A stretch of DNA of 62,204 nt from Nitriliruptorales bacterium (GTDB lineage: Bacteria > Actinomycetota > Nitriliruptoria > Euzebyales > JAHELV01). The notes beneath the pieces were generated by a model. That model saw nothing but the letters and a program-made list of their open reading frames with translations, did no database searches and had not been told where the DNA came from. Both the position numbers and the translations under genes were made by a program. The stretch covers positions 1-62,204 of the forward strand of contig JAHELV010000022.1 in the NCBI GenBank assembly GCA_024644015.1. The letters are read 5' to 3'. This document shows, piece by piece, positions 31,878-39,505 of the stretch. Each line of letters opens with the position of its first letter. Positions within the stretch are counted from its first letter, which is position 1.

Positions 31878-33634
31878 CCGCGGTCGCTCCCGACGGCTTC
31901 CCCGCTGCCCCCGTCGACCTGCTTCCGCCGGTGCTCGCGGGCGTCGTGACCGCAGCGCGGACCACCCCCGCACACACCGCGCTGATCGGGCCCGGCGACG
32001 TCCGTCTGACGTTCGCGACGCTGGTCACGCGGGTGTCAGCTGCGGCCGCGGGGCTGCGGGCTCGCGGGATCGCTGACGGCGCACGCGCGGTCGTGCTCGT
32101 GCCACCCGGCCCCGACTTCGTCGTCACGATACTCGCCCTGCTCGCCAGTGGGGCCGTTCCCGTCCTGGTTGACCCGGGCATCGGCGTCCGTCGCGTGCGC
32201 CGGGCGCTGGCGGACGTCGAGGCCGAGGCGTTCGTCGGCTCCGCGCGTGCCAACCTCGCGCGTCGATTCCTGAGATGGGCGCCGTCGGCACGGCACACGA
32301 TCCTGACCGACGGCGCCCATCCGCTGGCCCGGACGATTCGGCCTGCACCCGAGACGCTGGCGGCGATCGAGCGCGACGGCGCCGCACAGCCGGAGCGGAT
32401 CGACTGGACGCCCCGGGTGGATGCGCACGAGGCGGCACTGCTGTTCACGTCGGGGTCGACCGGTCCTCCCAAGGCGGTGGTCTACCGACACCCGCACTTC
32501 ACTGCCCAGCTCGCCGCACTGCGGGGTGCCTACGGGCTGAAACCAGGTGAGACGAGCGTTGCGACGTTCCCGCCCTTCGCGTTGTTCGGGCCGGCGTTGG
32601 GCATGCGCACCGTACTGCCCGCGATGGACTTCACCCGTCCCGCCGCGGCCGATCCCAGCCATCTGTTCGCCGTCGTGCACCGCACCGGCGCGGACGTGCT
32701 GTTCGCATCCCCCGCGCTGCTGGCCGCACTCGCGCGGTACGGACGTGACCAGCAGCAGCATCTGCCGTCGGTCCGACTGGTGCTGTCGGCCGGCGCACCC
32801 GTGCCGGTCGACGTCGCGGACGCGACCGCCGCCCTGCTGCGCCCGGATGCCGTCGTGGCCACCCCGTACGGCATGACCGAGGCGTTGCCGGTCTGCACGA
32901 TCGGCGGTGACGAGCTGCGCGCGACCGCCGACGAACACTGGCCGCCGCGCGGTGTGTGCGTCGGCAGGCCGGTGCGCGACACCGACGTGACGGTCATCGG
33001 TGTCAGCAAGGAGCCGATCCGGCGGCTGTCCAACTCGCATGCCGTCGTCGACGGTGACGTGGGCGAGCTCGTCGTGGCGGGACCACAGGTCACCGAGGCG
33101 TACGTCGACCGTCCCGCCGCCACCGCTCGGGCCAAGACCGCATGGAACGGGCGTTCCGCGCACCGTACCGGCGACCTGGCGTGGTGTGACGAGCATGGGC
33201 GGGTGTGGTTCTGCGGCCGCACCGCACACCGGATCCACACGTCCGACGGGCCCTTGGATCCGCTCCCCGTCGAGCAGCTGGTGACCGGCCACGTCGGTGT
33301 GCGGCGTGCGGCGCTGGTCGGTTTGCCGGCGCCGGCCGGGCAGCAACCGGTGCTGATCGTCCAACCCGAGGACGCAGTCTGGCGACGGCTCCGGCCGTGG
33401 CGCCCGGGCGGTCGGCGCCGCCACGCGGCGTTCATCGCCGAGCTTCGCGCCCGCCTCGACGCGCATCCCCACAGTGCGCACGTGCGGTGGGTCATGCTGC
33501 GCCGGCGGTTCCCGGTCGACGCCCGTCACAACGCGAAGATCGGGTACGAGCAGCTGACGCGGTGGGCCGACGCCCGACGCCGCGGGCGGTTCGCCCGGGT
33601 CGGACGGCGTGCCTTCGGAGGCGCTGCGACATGA
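31874..33634 (+). CDS. oleC: OleC: beta-lactone synthetase (AMP-ligase family)
   Basis: A 586-aa adenylate-forming enzyme. The P-loop is LLFTSGSTGPPKAVVYRH; ATPYGMTEALPV is the second core motif; HRTGDLAWCDEHGRVWFCGR is the hinge region. OleC converts the beta-hydroxy acid to a beta-lactone with ATP. The start GTG 31874 is in a GTGA overlap with oleB; a longer open frame runs upstream inside oleB. The C-terminus is very Arg-rich (RRRGRFARVGRRAFG). Confidence 0.88.
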   Translation: MTAVAPDGFPAAPVDLLPPVLAGVVTAARTTPAHTALIGPGDVRLTFATLVTRVSAAAAGLRARGIADGARAVVLVPPGPDFVVTILALLASGAVPVLVDPGIGVRRVRRALADVEAEAFVGSARANLARRFLRWAPSARHTILTDGAHPLARTIRPAPETLAAIERDGAAQPERIDWTPRVDAHEAALLFTSGSTGPPKAVVYRHPHFTAQLAALRGAYGLKPGETSVATFPPFALFGPALGMRTVLPAMDFTRPAAADPSHLFAVVHRTGADVLFASPALLAALARYGRDQQQHLPSVRLVLSAGAPVPVDVADATAALLRPDAVVATPYGMTEALPVCTIGGDELRATADEHWPPRGVCVGRPVRDTDVTVIGVSKEPIRRLSNSHAVVDGDVGELVVAGPQVTEAYVDRPAATARAKTAWNGRSAHRTGDLAWCDEHGRVWFCGRTAHRIHTSDGPLDPLPVEQLVTGHVGVRRAALVGLPAPAGQQPVLIVQPEDAVWRRLRPWRPGGRRRHAAFIAELRARLDAHPHSAHVRWVMLRRRFPVDARHNAKIGYEQLTRWADARRRGRFARVGRRAFGGAAT

Positions 33635-33659
33635 GGACCGGCCCGCCGGCGATCGGGCC

Positions 33660-34658
33660 GTGAGCGAGCGCATACTCGTTACGGGTGGTGGGGGTGTCGT
33701 CGGTGGCGCGATCGTGCGCGCGCTGATCGACCGGGGAGACGACGTGCGCTCGTTCTCGCGAGGGGAATACCCGCGGCTGTGCACGTTGGGCGTCGAGACC
33801 GTCCGCGGTGACCTCGCCGACCTCGAGGCCGTGCAGGACGCCGTGGCCGGGTGCGACGCGGTGGTGCACACCGCCGCCAAGGCCGACCTGAGCGTGCACC
33901 CTCAGCCATTCATCACCGCCAACGTGGTGGGCACCGCGAATGTCATCGCCGCCTGCCGGCGGGGCGGCGTAGGTCGGCTGGTGTTCACGTCGACGCCGAG
34001 CGTCGTCCACAGCCGGCGACCCATCGAGGGCGCCGACGAGTCGCTGCCGTACGCCGAGCGGTACGACGCACCGTATCCCGCCACGAAGGCGCGGGCCGAG
34101 CAACTCGTGCTCGCGGCCAGCGACGACGCGTTGGCGACGCTCGCGATCCGACCCCATCTCGTGTGGGGACCCGGAGACACACAGCTGACCGCACGGATCC
34201 TCGGGCGCGCGCGCGCGGGACGGCTGCGCCTCGTCGACCACGGGCATGCGGTCGTCGATGCGACGTACGTCGACGACGCCGCCGCCGCGCACGCGTGTGC
34301 ACTCGACGCGCTCGCGGACGGCGGGGCGCGCGGCCGGGTCGCTGGCAGGGCCTTCTTCGTCGCGTCCGGACAGCCCCTGCCGATCGCCACGCTGGTCAAC
34401 GGTCTGCTCGGCGCGGCAGGTATGCCGACGGAGCATCGCAGCGTGCCGTTCGGCCTGGCGTACGCGGCGGGTGTGGCATGTGAGGCCGCCTGGCGGTTGG
34501 CGCGCCGGTACGACGAACCGCCGATGACCCGCTTCCTGGCGCGGCAGCTCGCGATCAGTCACTGGTTCGACCTCACGGCGGCGCGACGCGACCTTGGCTA
34601 TCGACCCGCGGTCACCCTCGACGACGGGTTCCACAGGCTCGCTGCTAGTCTGCGGTGA
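33660..34658 (+). CDS. oleD: OleD: NAD(P)H-dependent 2-alkyl-3-ketoacid reductase
   Basis: A 332-aa extended short-chain dehydrogenase. The nucleotide site is ILVTGGGGVVGGAIVRALID; the catalytic pair is in APYPATKARAEQ (YxxxK). WGPGDTQLTARIL and HGHAVVDATYVDDAAAAH fit sterol-dehydrogenase/OleD-like reductases. It reduces the OleA product before OleC acts. GTG 33660 begins the homology, 25 bp after oleC. Its stop overlaps (TGATG) a 12-codon frame that leads directly into arsC. Confidence 0.87.
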   Translation: MSERILVTGGGGVVGGAIVRALIDRGDDVRSFSRGEYPRLCTLGVETVRGDLADLEAVQDAVAGCDAVVHTAAKADLSVHPQPFITANVVGTANVIAACRRGGVGRLVFTSTPSVVHSRRPIEGADESLPYAERYDAPYPATKARAEQLVLAASDDALATLAIRPHLVWGPGDTQLTARILGRARAGRLRLVDHGHAVVDATYVDDAAAAHACALDALADGGARGRVAGRAFFVASGQPLPIATLVNGLLGAAGMPTEHRSVPFGLAYAAGVACEAAWRLARRYDEPPMTRFLARQLAISHWFDLTAARRDLGYRPAVTLDDGFHRLAASLR

Positions 34659-34696
34659 TGAGTGCGTTGCGCCGCTACCAGGAGCGCCTGCGATGA
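34658..34696 (+). other. 12-codon minicistron joining oleD to arsC
   Basis: ATG 34658 overlaps the oleD stop by one base (TGATG), and its TGA overlaps the arsC ATG (ATGA, 34693-34696). It would encode MSALRRYQERLR. It includes AGGAG, the arsC ribosome site. It may carry ribosomes from oleD to arsC. Confidence 0.4.
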
Positions 34697-35106
34697 CTGA
34701 CACGCCGACCGTGCTGTTCCTCTGTGTGCACAACGCCGGGCGATCGCAGATGGCCGCGGGGTGGACGCGCCACCTGGCCGGTGACCGCGTCACCGTGCTG
34801 TCGGGTGGGTCACAACCGGCCGACCGCGTCAACCCGGCGGCGGTGGAGGCGATGTCCGAGGTAGGGATCGACATCACCAACCAGCAGCCGATGCCGTGGA
34901 CGGACGAGGGGTTGGCCCGCGCCGACGTCGTGGTCACGATGGGCTGTGGCGACACCTGCCCGTACGTGCCGGGTACCCGGTACGTCGACTGGGAGCTGGA
35001 CGATCCCGCGGGCCTACCGGTCGAGCGGGTCAGACCGGTCCGTGACGATATCGGGCGCCGTGTGCAGCTGCTGCTGGCCGAGTTGGGCGTCGACGCGAGC
35101 GTCTAG
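34693..35106 (+). CDS. arsC: Arsenate reductase, low-molecular-weight phosphatase family
   Basis: A 137-aa ArsC of the LMW-PTPase fold. The P-loop is FLCVHNAGRSQMAAG (CX5R with His-Asn-Ala-Gly). Further cysteines lie in TMGCGDTCPYVPGTRYVDWE, supporting a Cys relay. It reduces arsenate to arsenite. The coupling thiol (thioredoxin or mycothiol) cannot be decided here. AGGAG precedes ATG 34693 by 8 nt. It converges with arsR, with 17 bp between 3' ends. Confidence 0.92.
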   Translation: MTDTPTVLFLCVHNAGRSQMAAGWTRHLAGDRVTVLSGGSQPADRVNPAAVEAMSEVGIDITNQQPMPWTDEGLARADVVVTMGCGDTCPYVPGTRYVDWELDDPAGLPVERVRPVRDDIGRRVQLLLAELGVDASV

Positions 35107-35123
35107 GACGGCCGACGCGTCCG

Positions 35124-35489
35124 TCAGCTCGTCACCGTCGTCAGCGCGTGGGGATCCAGCGCGACGCGCACCGCCTCGAGCTGTGAGCCGGCGATCCGGT
35201 AGAAGATCCACTGCCCGCGACGCTCACGCTCCAGCACGCCGGCGTCGTGCAGCACACGCAGGTGATGGGACACCGTCGGCTGGGACAGGCCGAGGGGTTC
35301 GACCAACTCGCAGTTGCACGCCTCGGCACGAGGTTGCGCGGCGATGAGCGAGATGAGCCGTAGACGCGCTGGATCCGCCAGCGCTTTGAGCACGTGTGCC
35401 AGGCCACGCGCTTCGGTCTCTGACAGCGGCGCCTCGAGCACAGGGGTGCAGCACACGGAGCTCGGCAGAACGTCGGGTGTGGACGGCAT
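35124..35489 (-). CDS. arsR: ArsR-family metalloregulator
   Basis: A 121-aa winged-helix repressor. The DNA-binding helix is LGLSQPTVSHHLRVLHDAGV. EACNCEL (replacing ELCVCDL) is the As(III) site in the recognition region, and an N-terminal CC pair (SSVCCTPVLE) may add a third ligand. It would repress the divergent arsI gene and itself until arsenite or an organoarsenical binds. ATG 35489 is chosen; the upstream bases are operator DNA. Confidence 0.92.
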   Translation of the reverse strand: MPSTPDVLPSSVCCTPVLEAPLSETEARGLAHVLKALADPARLRLISLIAAQPRAEACNCELVEPLGLSQPTVSHHLRVLHDAGVLERERRGQWIFYRIAGSQLEAVRVALDPHALTTVTS

Positions 35490-35508
35490 ACGCCAATTGT
35501 GCCAGATA

Positions 35509-35562
35509 TATTGACGAATGTCGATACGCATGGCAGCCTTGCATATAGACAACCATCGATAT
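35509..35562. promoter_or_regulatory. Two imperfect inverted repeats, probable ArsR operators
   Basis: TATTGAC-GAAT-GTCGATA (35509-35526) and ATATAGA-N6-TCGATAT (35543-35562) are near-perfect dyads (one mismatch each) in an AT-rich island between arsR and arsI. Dyads of this size placed across both promoters are typical of ArsR sites. Confidence 0.6.
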
Positions 35563-35578
35563 TCTCTCTGGAGGGTCC

Positions 35579-35998
35579 ATGTCCAGCGTTCAACCGACAC
35601 AGTCGCGAGTGCAACTGGCCCTGAACGTCGACGATCTCGACGCGGCGATCGACTTCTACGGCGCACTGTTCGACACGACCCCGGCCAAGGTCCGGGCGGG
35701 CTACGCCAACTTCGCCGTCACCGATCCCCCCCTCAAGCTGGTCCTCATCGCAGGCGACGGCGACGGCGGGACGCTCAACCACCTGGGTGTCGAGGTCGGT
35801 ACGACCACGCAGGTCACGGCCGCCACGCGGCGTCTCGCCGGCGCAGGCCTCGAGACAACCTCGAGCGAGCATGTCACCTGCTGCTACGCGGTGCAGGACA
35901 AGACGTGGGTCACCGACCCTGACGGCGCAGCCTGGGAGGTCTACACGGTGCTCGCCGACAGCGTTGTCGAGGGTGAACCCACCGTTCAGAGCCGCTGA
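35579..35998 (+). CDS. arsI: ArsI C-As lyase (glyoxalase/dioxygenase fold)
   Basis: A 139-aa vicinal-oxygen-chelate protein. RVQLALNVDDLDAAIDFYGA, NHLGVEVG (H68), the vicinal pair C101-C102 in EHVTCCYAVQDKTWVTDPDG and AWEVYTVLAD (E120) fit ArsI, which splits the C-As bond of methylarsenite. The first metal position is Gln12, as I recall for the Thermomonospora curvata enzyme. CadI-type cadmium proteins are related; the As context favours ArsI. TGGAGGG precedes ATG 35579. It is divergent from arsR. Confidence 0.87.
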   Translation: MSSVQPTQSRVQLALNVDDLDAAIDFYGALFDTTPAKVRAGYANFAVTDPPLKLVLIAGDGDGGTLNHLGVEVGTTTQVTAATRRLAGAGLETTSSEHVTCCYAVQDKTWVTDPDGAAWEVYTVLADSVVEGEPTVQSR

Positions 35999-36058
35999 CC
36001 GGAGCTCTGACGGCGCGGCCCAACTCCGGCCGTGCCCCTGAAACGAAGGGAGGTGGGA

Positions 36059-36112
36059 ATGATGCGGAGCGGATGCTGTGATGAGGGCTGCTGCGAGCCC
36101 GGCTGCTGCTGA
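36059..36112 (+). CDS. 17-aa Cys-rich peptide with three Cys-Cys pairs (putative arsenic/metal binder)
   Basis: The frame encodes MMRSGCCDEGCCEPGCC. GGGAGGTGGGA lies directly before it (GGAGG five nt from ATG 36059, eight from ATG 36062). Six of 17 residues are Cys, in CC-x3-CC-x3-CC spacing with acidic and Gly/Pro turns. The design is close to the CCPGCC tetracysteine motif known to bind biarsenical compounds. It starts 61 bp after arsI, the likely co-transcribed partner, and could bind As(III) released by ArsI or carry it to ArsR. It is too short for ordinary gene callers. No family is known to me. Confidence 0.6.
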   Translation: MMRSGCCDEGCCEPGCC

Positions 36113-36216
36113 CCTGCGACGTCCACGGGACCCTGCGACGGGCTGTGCCGACGATCGTGCCGTGTCCAGCGGTCGACGCTGAGACAATCGGTGCACCGCA
36201 CGTCGAGGAGGACCGC

Positions 36217-37689
36217 ATGGACCACACGCCGAGCGGACTGTGGATCGACGGTCGTGCCGTGGCCGCGTCCACCGACCAGCGTGTCGTTGTCGACAACCCC
36301 GCGACCGGTGCACCGATGGGTTCGGTGCCGGCCGCGGGGAAAGCCGACGTCGACCGCGCGGTCGTGGCCGCCCGCCGCGCGTTCGACGGCTGGCGGTGGA
36401 CGTCGGCGAACGAGCGCGCCGAGCTGCTGCACGAGGCGGCCGGCCGGACGATCGCCGCGGCGCCCCGGCTGGTCGACGCGCTCATCCGTGAGCAGGGCAA
36501 GGCGCGACCCGAGCAGGAGGAGGAGGTCGAGTGGGCGGCGACGACATTGCGCTACTACGCAGAGCTCGCCCGCAACAACCGCGGCCGGGTGCTGCCCAGC
36601 GGCGAGCCGCGGACGCAACTCAACCTGGTGCTCAAGGAGCCCTACGGCGTGGTCGGGGCGATCATCCCGTGGAACTTCCCGCTGCTGCTCCTAGCGTGGA
36701 AGCTCGCTCCCGCCCTCGCGGCCGGCAACACGCTGGTCATCAAGCCCAGCGAGCTGACTCCTTTGGTCACGCTCCAATGGATCCGGTCGTGCTTCGACCA
36801 CCTGCCCGACGGCGTCGTCAACGTCGTGACCGGCACGGGAGCCGGTGCCGGCGAAGCGCTGGTCCGCCATCCGGACGTGCCGGTGATCGCGATGACCGGA
36901 TCGGTGGCCACCGGCCAGCGCATCGCGACCGTCGCCGCACCGATGATGAAGCACCTGCACCTCGAGCTCGGCGGCAAGGACGCCTTCGTCATCGCGCCCG
37001 ACGCATCGATCGATGACTCGGTGGAGGCCCTGGCCTACGCCGCGCTCTTCAATGCAGGCCAGGTCTGCACGTCCGCCGAACGGGTGTACGTGCCGTCCGC
37101 GATGCACGACGCCGTGGTCGAGGCGGCGGCCGCACGCGCCGACGCAATCCGCGTCGGGGACCCGGCCGGAGAAGGCATCGACATGGGTCCGATGGCCGCG
37201 CAACGGTTCCGCGACAAGGTCGCCGCGCACATCGGCGATGCGAAGGCCCGTGGAGCGACGGTCGTCACCGGTGGGACGGTGCCCAAAGGGCTGGACGACG
37301 GCTACTTCTATGCACCGACGGTCCTGTCCGGCGTGGACCACGGCATGGCCGTCATGACCGATGAGACATTCGGGCCGGTGATTCCGATCATGGCCTACGA
37401 CCACATCGACGAGGCGATCGCATACGTCAATGACAGCCCGATGGGACTCGGGGCAACGCTGCGCTCCAGCGATCCAGCGCTGATCAAACGATTCTTCGAC
37501 GAGGTCACGGTCGGTACCGTCTGGATCAACGACCCCCTGACCGACAACTACGCCGGCCCCTTCGGCGGCATGAAGCTGACCGGCGGCGGCCGCGAGCTCG
37601 GCGAGGAGGGTCTCGAGTCCTTCCTCCAGACCAAACACGTGCACTGGGATCTCAGCCCCGACGTCAAGGACTACTGGTACCCGTACTGA
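36217..37689 (+). CDS. NAD(P)-dependent aldehyde dehydrogenase
   Basis: A 490-aa ALDH superfamily member. Catalytic E250 is in HLELGGKDAFVIAP and catalytic C284 in FNAGQVCTSAERVYVPS. IIPWNFPLLLLAWKLAPALA and NTLVIKPSELTP form the cofactor site. The closest classes are betaine-aldehyde, succinate-semialdehyde and glycolaldehyde dehydrogenases; substrate cannot be fixed. GAGGAGG lies five nt before ATG 36217. It follows the arsenic genes on the same strand with a 104-bp gap, so a link is possible but not shown. Confidence 0.92.
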   Translation: MDHTPSGLWIDGRAVAASTDQRVVVDNPATGAPMGSVPAAGKADVDRAVVAARRAFDGWRWTSANERAELLHEAAGRTIAAAPRLVDALIREQGKARPEQEEEVEWAATTLRYYAELARNNRGRVLPSGEPRTQLNLVLKEPYGVVGAIIPWNFPLLLLAWKLAPALAAGNTLVIKPSELTPLVTLQWIRSCFDHLPDGVVNVVTGTGAGAGEALVRHPDVPVIAMTGSVATGQRIATVAAPMMKHLHLELGGKDAFVIAPDASIDDSVEALAYAALFNAGQVCTSAERVYVPSAMHDAVVEAAAARADAIRVGDPAGEGIDMGPMAAQRFRDKVAAHIGDAKARGATVVTGGTVPKGLDDGYFYAPTVLSGVDHGMAVMTDETFGPVIPIMAYDHIDEAIAYVNDSPMGLGATLRSSDPALIKRFFDEVTVGTVWINDPLTDNYAGPFGGMKLTGGGRELGEEGLESFLQTKHVHWDLSPDVKDYWYPY

Positions 37690-37789
37690 TGCGTCGAATG
37701 GCACCGCTCGGCATGGGAACCGGCCGCCACGTGCCAGCCAGGGTTGCGGCGCCGGTCGCCTCACTGGTCGCGCGCCGCGTCTGGCGTCT

Positions 37790-39034
37790 CTACAGCGCCG
37801 CGCGTCGGCTGATCAGCTCGTGGCGCAACGGCTGGTTATCGGTCTGTGCGATCGCGGTGTCAAGGGCCTGTACGGCATCGGACGTCCGGCCCAGCCGCAG
37901 CAGGATCTCCGCGCGCGCGGCATGGAAGTGCGAGAATCCCGCGAGCGCGGTGGTCAGCGACTCGACGTCGGACAGCGCGGCGCCAAGGTCACCGAGCTCC
38001 ATCCGAGCGACTGCGCGGTTCAGGCGCAGCACCGGATCCTCAGCGGAGCCGATCAGCAAGTCGTACAGGGCGATGATCCGAGCCCAGTCGGTCGCGTCGT
38101 AGCGCGGCGCCTCGGCGTGCACGCCCGCGATGGCCGCCTGCAGCATGTACGGTCCAACGACCTGGCGCGACAACCCGTTGGCGACCAGCGCCAGCCCGCG
38201 GGCGATCTGGTCCCGGTTCCACAGCCCGCGATCCTGCTCGGACAACGGCACCGGACCGCCACGCCGCACCCGTGCGGGTGACCGCGCGGCGGTCAACAGC
38301 AGCAGCGCAAGCAGTCCGGCGTTCTCGAGGTCGTCGGGCAGCCGTTCGTGCAACAGCGACGCCAGCCGGATTGCCTCCTGCTGCAGCTCCACCCGCTGGA
38401 GCCGCGCGCCGGCCGTCGCCGTGTGGCCCTCGTTGAAGATCAGGTAGACCACGGCGCGCACGCCCGCCAGCCTCGGCGGCAGTTCGGCAGCGTCGGGCAC
38501 CGCATACGGGATGCCCGCGTCGCGGATCTTGCGCTTGGCGCGGCTGATGCGCTGGCCCATCGTCGTCTCGGACACCAGGAAGGCACGGGCGATCTCAATC
38601 GTCGTCAGACCGCCCACGACCCGTAGCGTCAACGCGACCTGCGCCTGTTGGGACAGCGCCGGGTGACAGGCGGTGCACAGCAGACGCAGACGCTCGTCGG
38701 GGATGTCGTCGGGTTCTGACAGGGCCGGTGTGGTCGCGTCGGGCACGATCAGCAGTGGTGCTTTGCGCCGTTCGGTGCCGACCCGGCGCAGCCGGTCGAT
38801 CGCGCGGCGGCGCGCGACCGCCAGCAGCCAGCCAGCCGGCTCGCGCGGCATGCCGTCGATCGGCCAGCGTTCCGCCGCTGCGGCCATGGCATCGCTGAGG
38901 GCGTCCTCGGCGAGCTCGAACTCGCGGAGCTCGCCGACCAGCACTGACAGCACCCGCGAGTACTCCTGGCGAAAGGTCTCGGCGAGGCGCCGGTGTGCAC
39001 CGAGCGCCACGCCGAGCGAGGACTGCTGGGTCAA
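37790..39034 (-). CDS. ECF42-type RNA polymerase sigma factor with TPR extension
   Basis: A 414-aa sigma factor. Region 2 (LVGELREFELAEDALSDAMA, EPAGWLLAVARRRAIDRLRR) and region 4 (LTTIEIARAFLVSETTMGQR, ISRAKRKI) lie in the first ~180 residues. The rest is a helical TPR-like domain (FNEGHTATAG, LLRLGRTSDAVQALDTAIAQ). That layout and coupling to a DGPF protein gene define the ECF42 group, which lacks an anti-sigma factor. The start overlaps the DGPF stop (ATGA). Confidence 0.92.
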   Translation of the reverse strand: MTQQSSLGVALGAHRRLAETFRQEYSRVLSVLVGELREFELAEDALSDAMAAAAERWPIDGMPREPAGWLLAVARRRAIDRLRRVGTERRKAPLLIVPDATTPALSEPDDIPDERLRLLCTACHPALSQQAQVALTLRVVGGLTTIEIARAFLVSETTMGQRISRAKRKIRDAGIPYAVPDAAELPPRLAGVRAVVYLIFNEGHTATAGARLQRVELQQEAIRLASLLHERLPDDLENAGLLALLLLTAARSPARVRRGGPVPLSEQDRGLWNRDQIARGLALVANGLSRQVVGPYMLQAAIAGVHAEAPRYDATDWARIIALYDLLIGSAEDPVLRLNRAVARMELGDLGAALSDVESLTTALAGFSHFHAARAEILLRLGRTSDAVQALDTAIAQTDNQPLRHELISRRAAL

Positions 39035-39390
39035 GAGCCCTCGGGCGCGTCGAGCTCGAGCACCGGCCGGACTTCGACGGCACCAATCGTGGGGATGCGC
39101 GCCGCCCAGCTGATCGCGGTGTCCAGATCGTCGACCTCGATCAGGTAGTAGCCGTTGATGATCTCCTTTGTCTCGGCGAACGGCCCGTCGGTCGTCAACG
39201 TGTCACCGTCCTGCACCCGCACGGTGGTCGCCGACGACGACTCGTTGAGGGCAACGCCATCGACGAAGGCGCCCGCCTGCTGGAGATCGTTGGTGAACGC
39301 GAACCACCTCGCCATGTCCGCCTGCTGGTCCTCCTGGGACCAGTGCGAGCGCACGCCTTCTTCCTCGGCGATGAGCAGCAGATACCTCAT
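39031..39390 (-). CDS. DGPF (YCII-related) protein
   Basis: A 119-aa protein of the YCII superfamily with the signature TTDGPFAETKEIINGYYLIEV and N-terminal MRYLLLIAEEEG. DGPF genes almost always sit beside ECF42 sigma genes and are probably their targets; the biochemical role is not settled. ATG 39390 starts the conserved domain, with GGGAG upstream. It is the first gene of the two-gene operon. Confidence 0.9.
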   Translation of the reverse strand: MRYLLLIAEEEGVRSHWSQEDQQADMARWFAFTNDLQQAGAFVDGVALNESSSATTVRVQDGDTLTTDGPFAETKEIINGYYLIEVDDLDTAISWAARIPTIGAVEVRPVLELDAPEGS

Positions 39391-39443
39391 GACACACTCC
39401 CGGGTCGGTACGTCCCGCGCGCTGCGGGATCGATCTTCTTCTG

Positions 39444-39470
39444 GTCGTACCATCCGCACCGACTTCGACA
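39444..39470 (-). promoter_or_regulatory. Candidate ECF42 promoter upstream of the DGPF gene
   Basis: On the minus strand TGTCGA (39470-39465) and CGAC (39447-39444) are 17 nt apart, as I recall for ECF42 targets (TGTCGA at -35, CGA(T)C-type at -10). The expected start is about 45 nt before the DGPF start codon, so the pair would be autoregulated. Confidence 0.5.
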
Positions 39471-39505
39471 GCAGACCCACACTGGTTCTAGGAGATATCC
39501 GCCTG

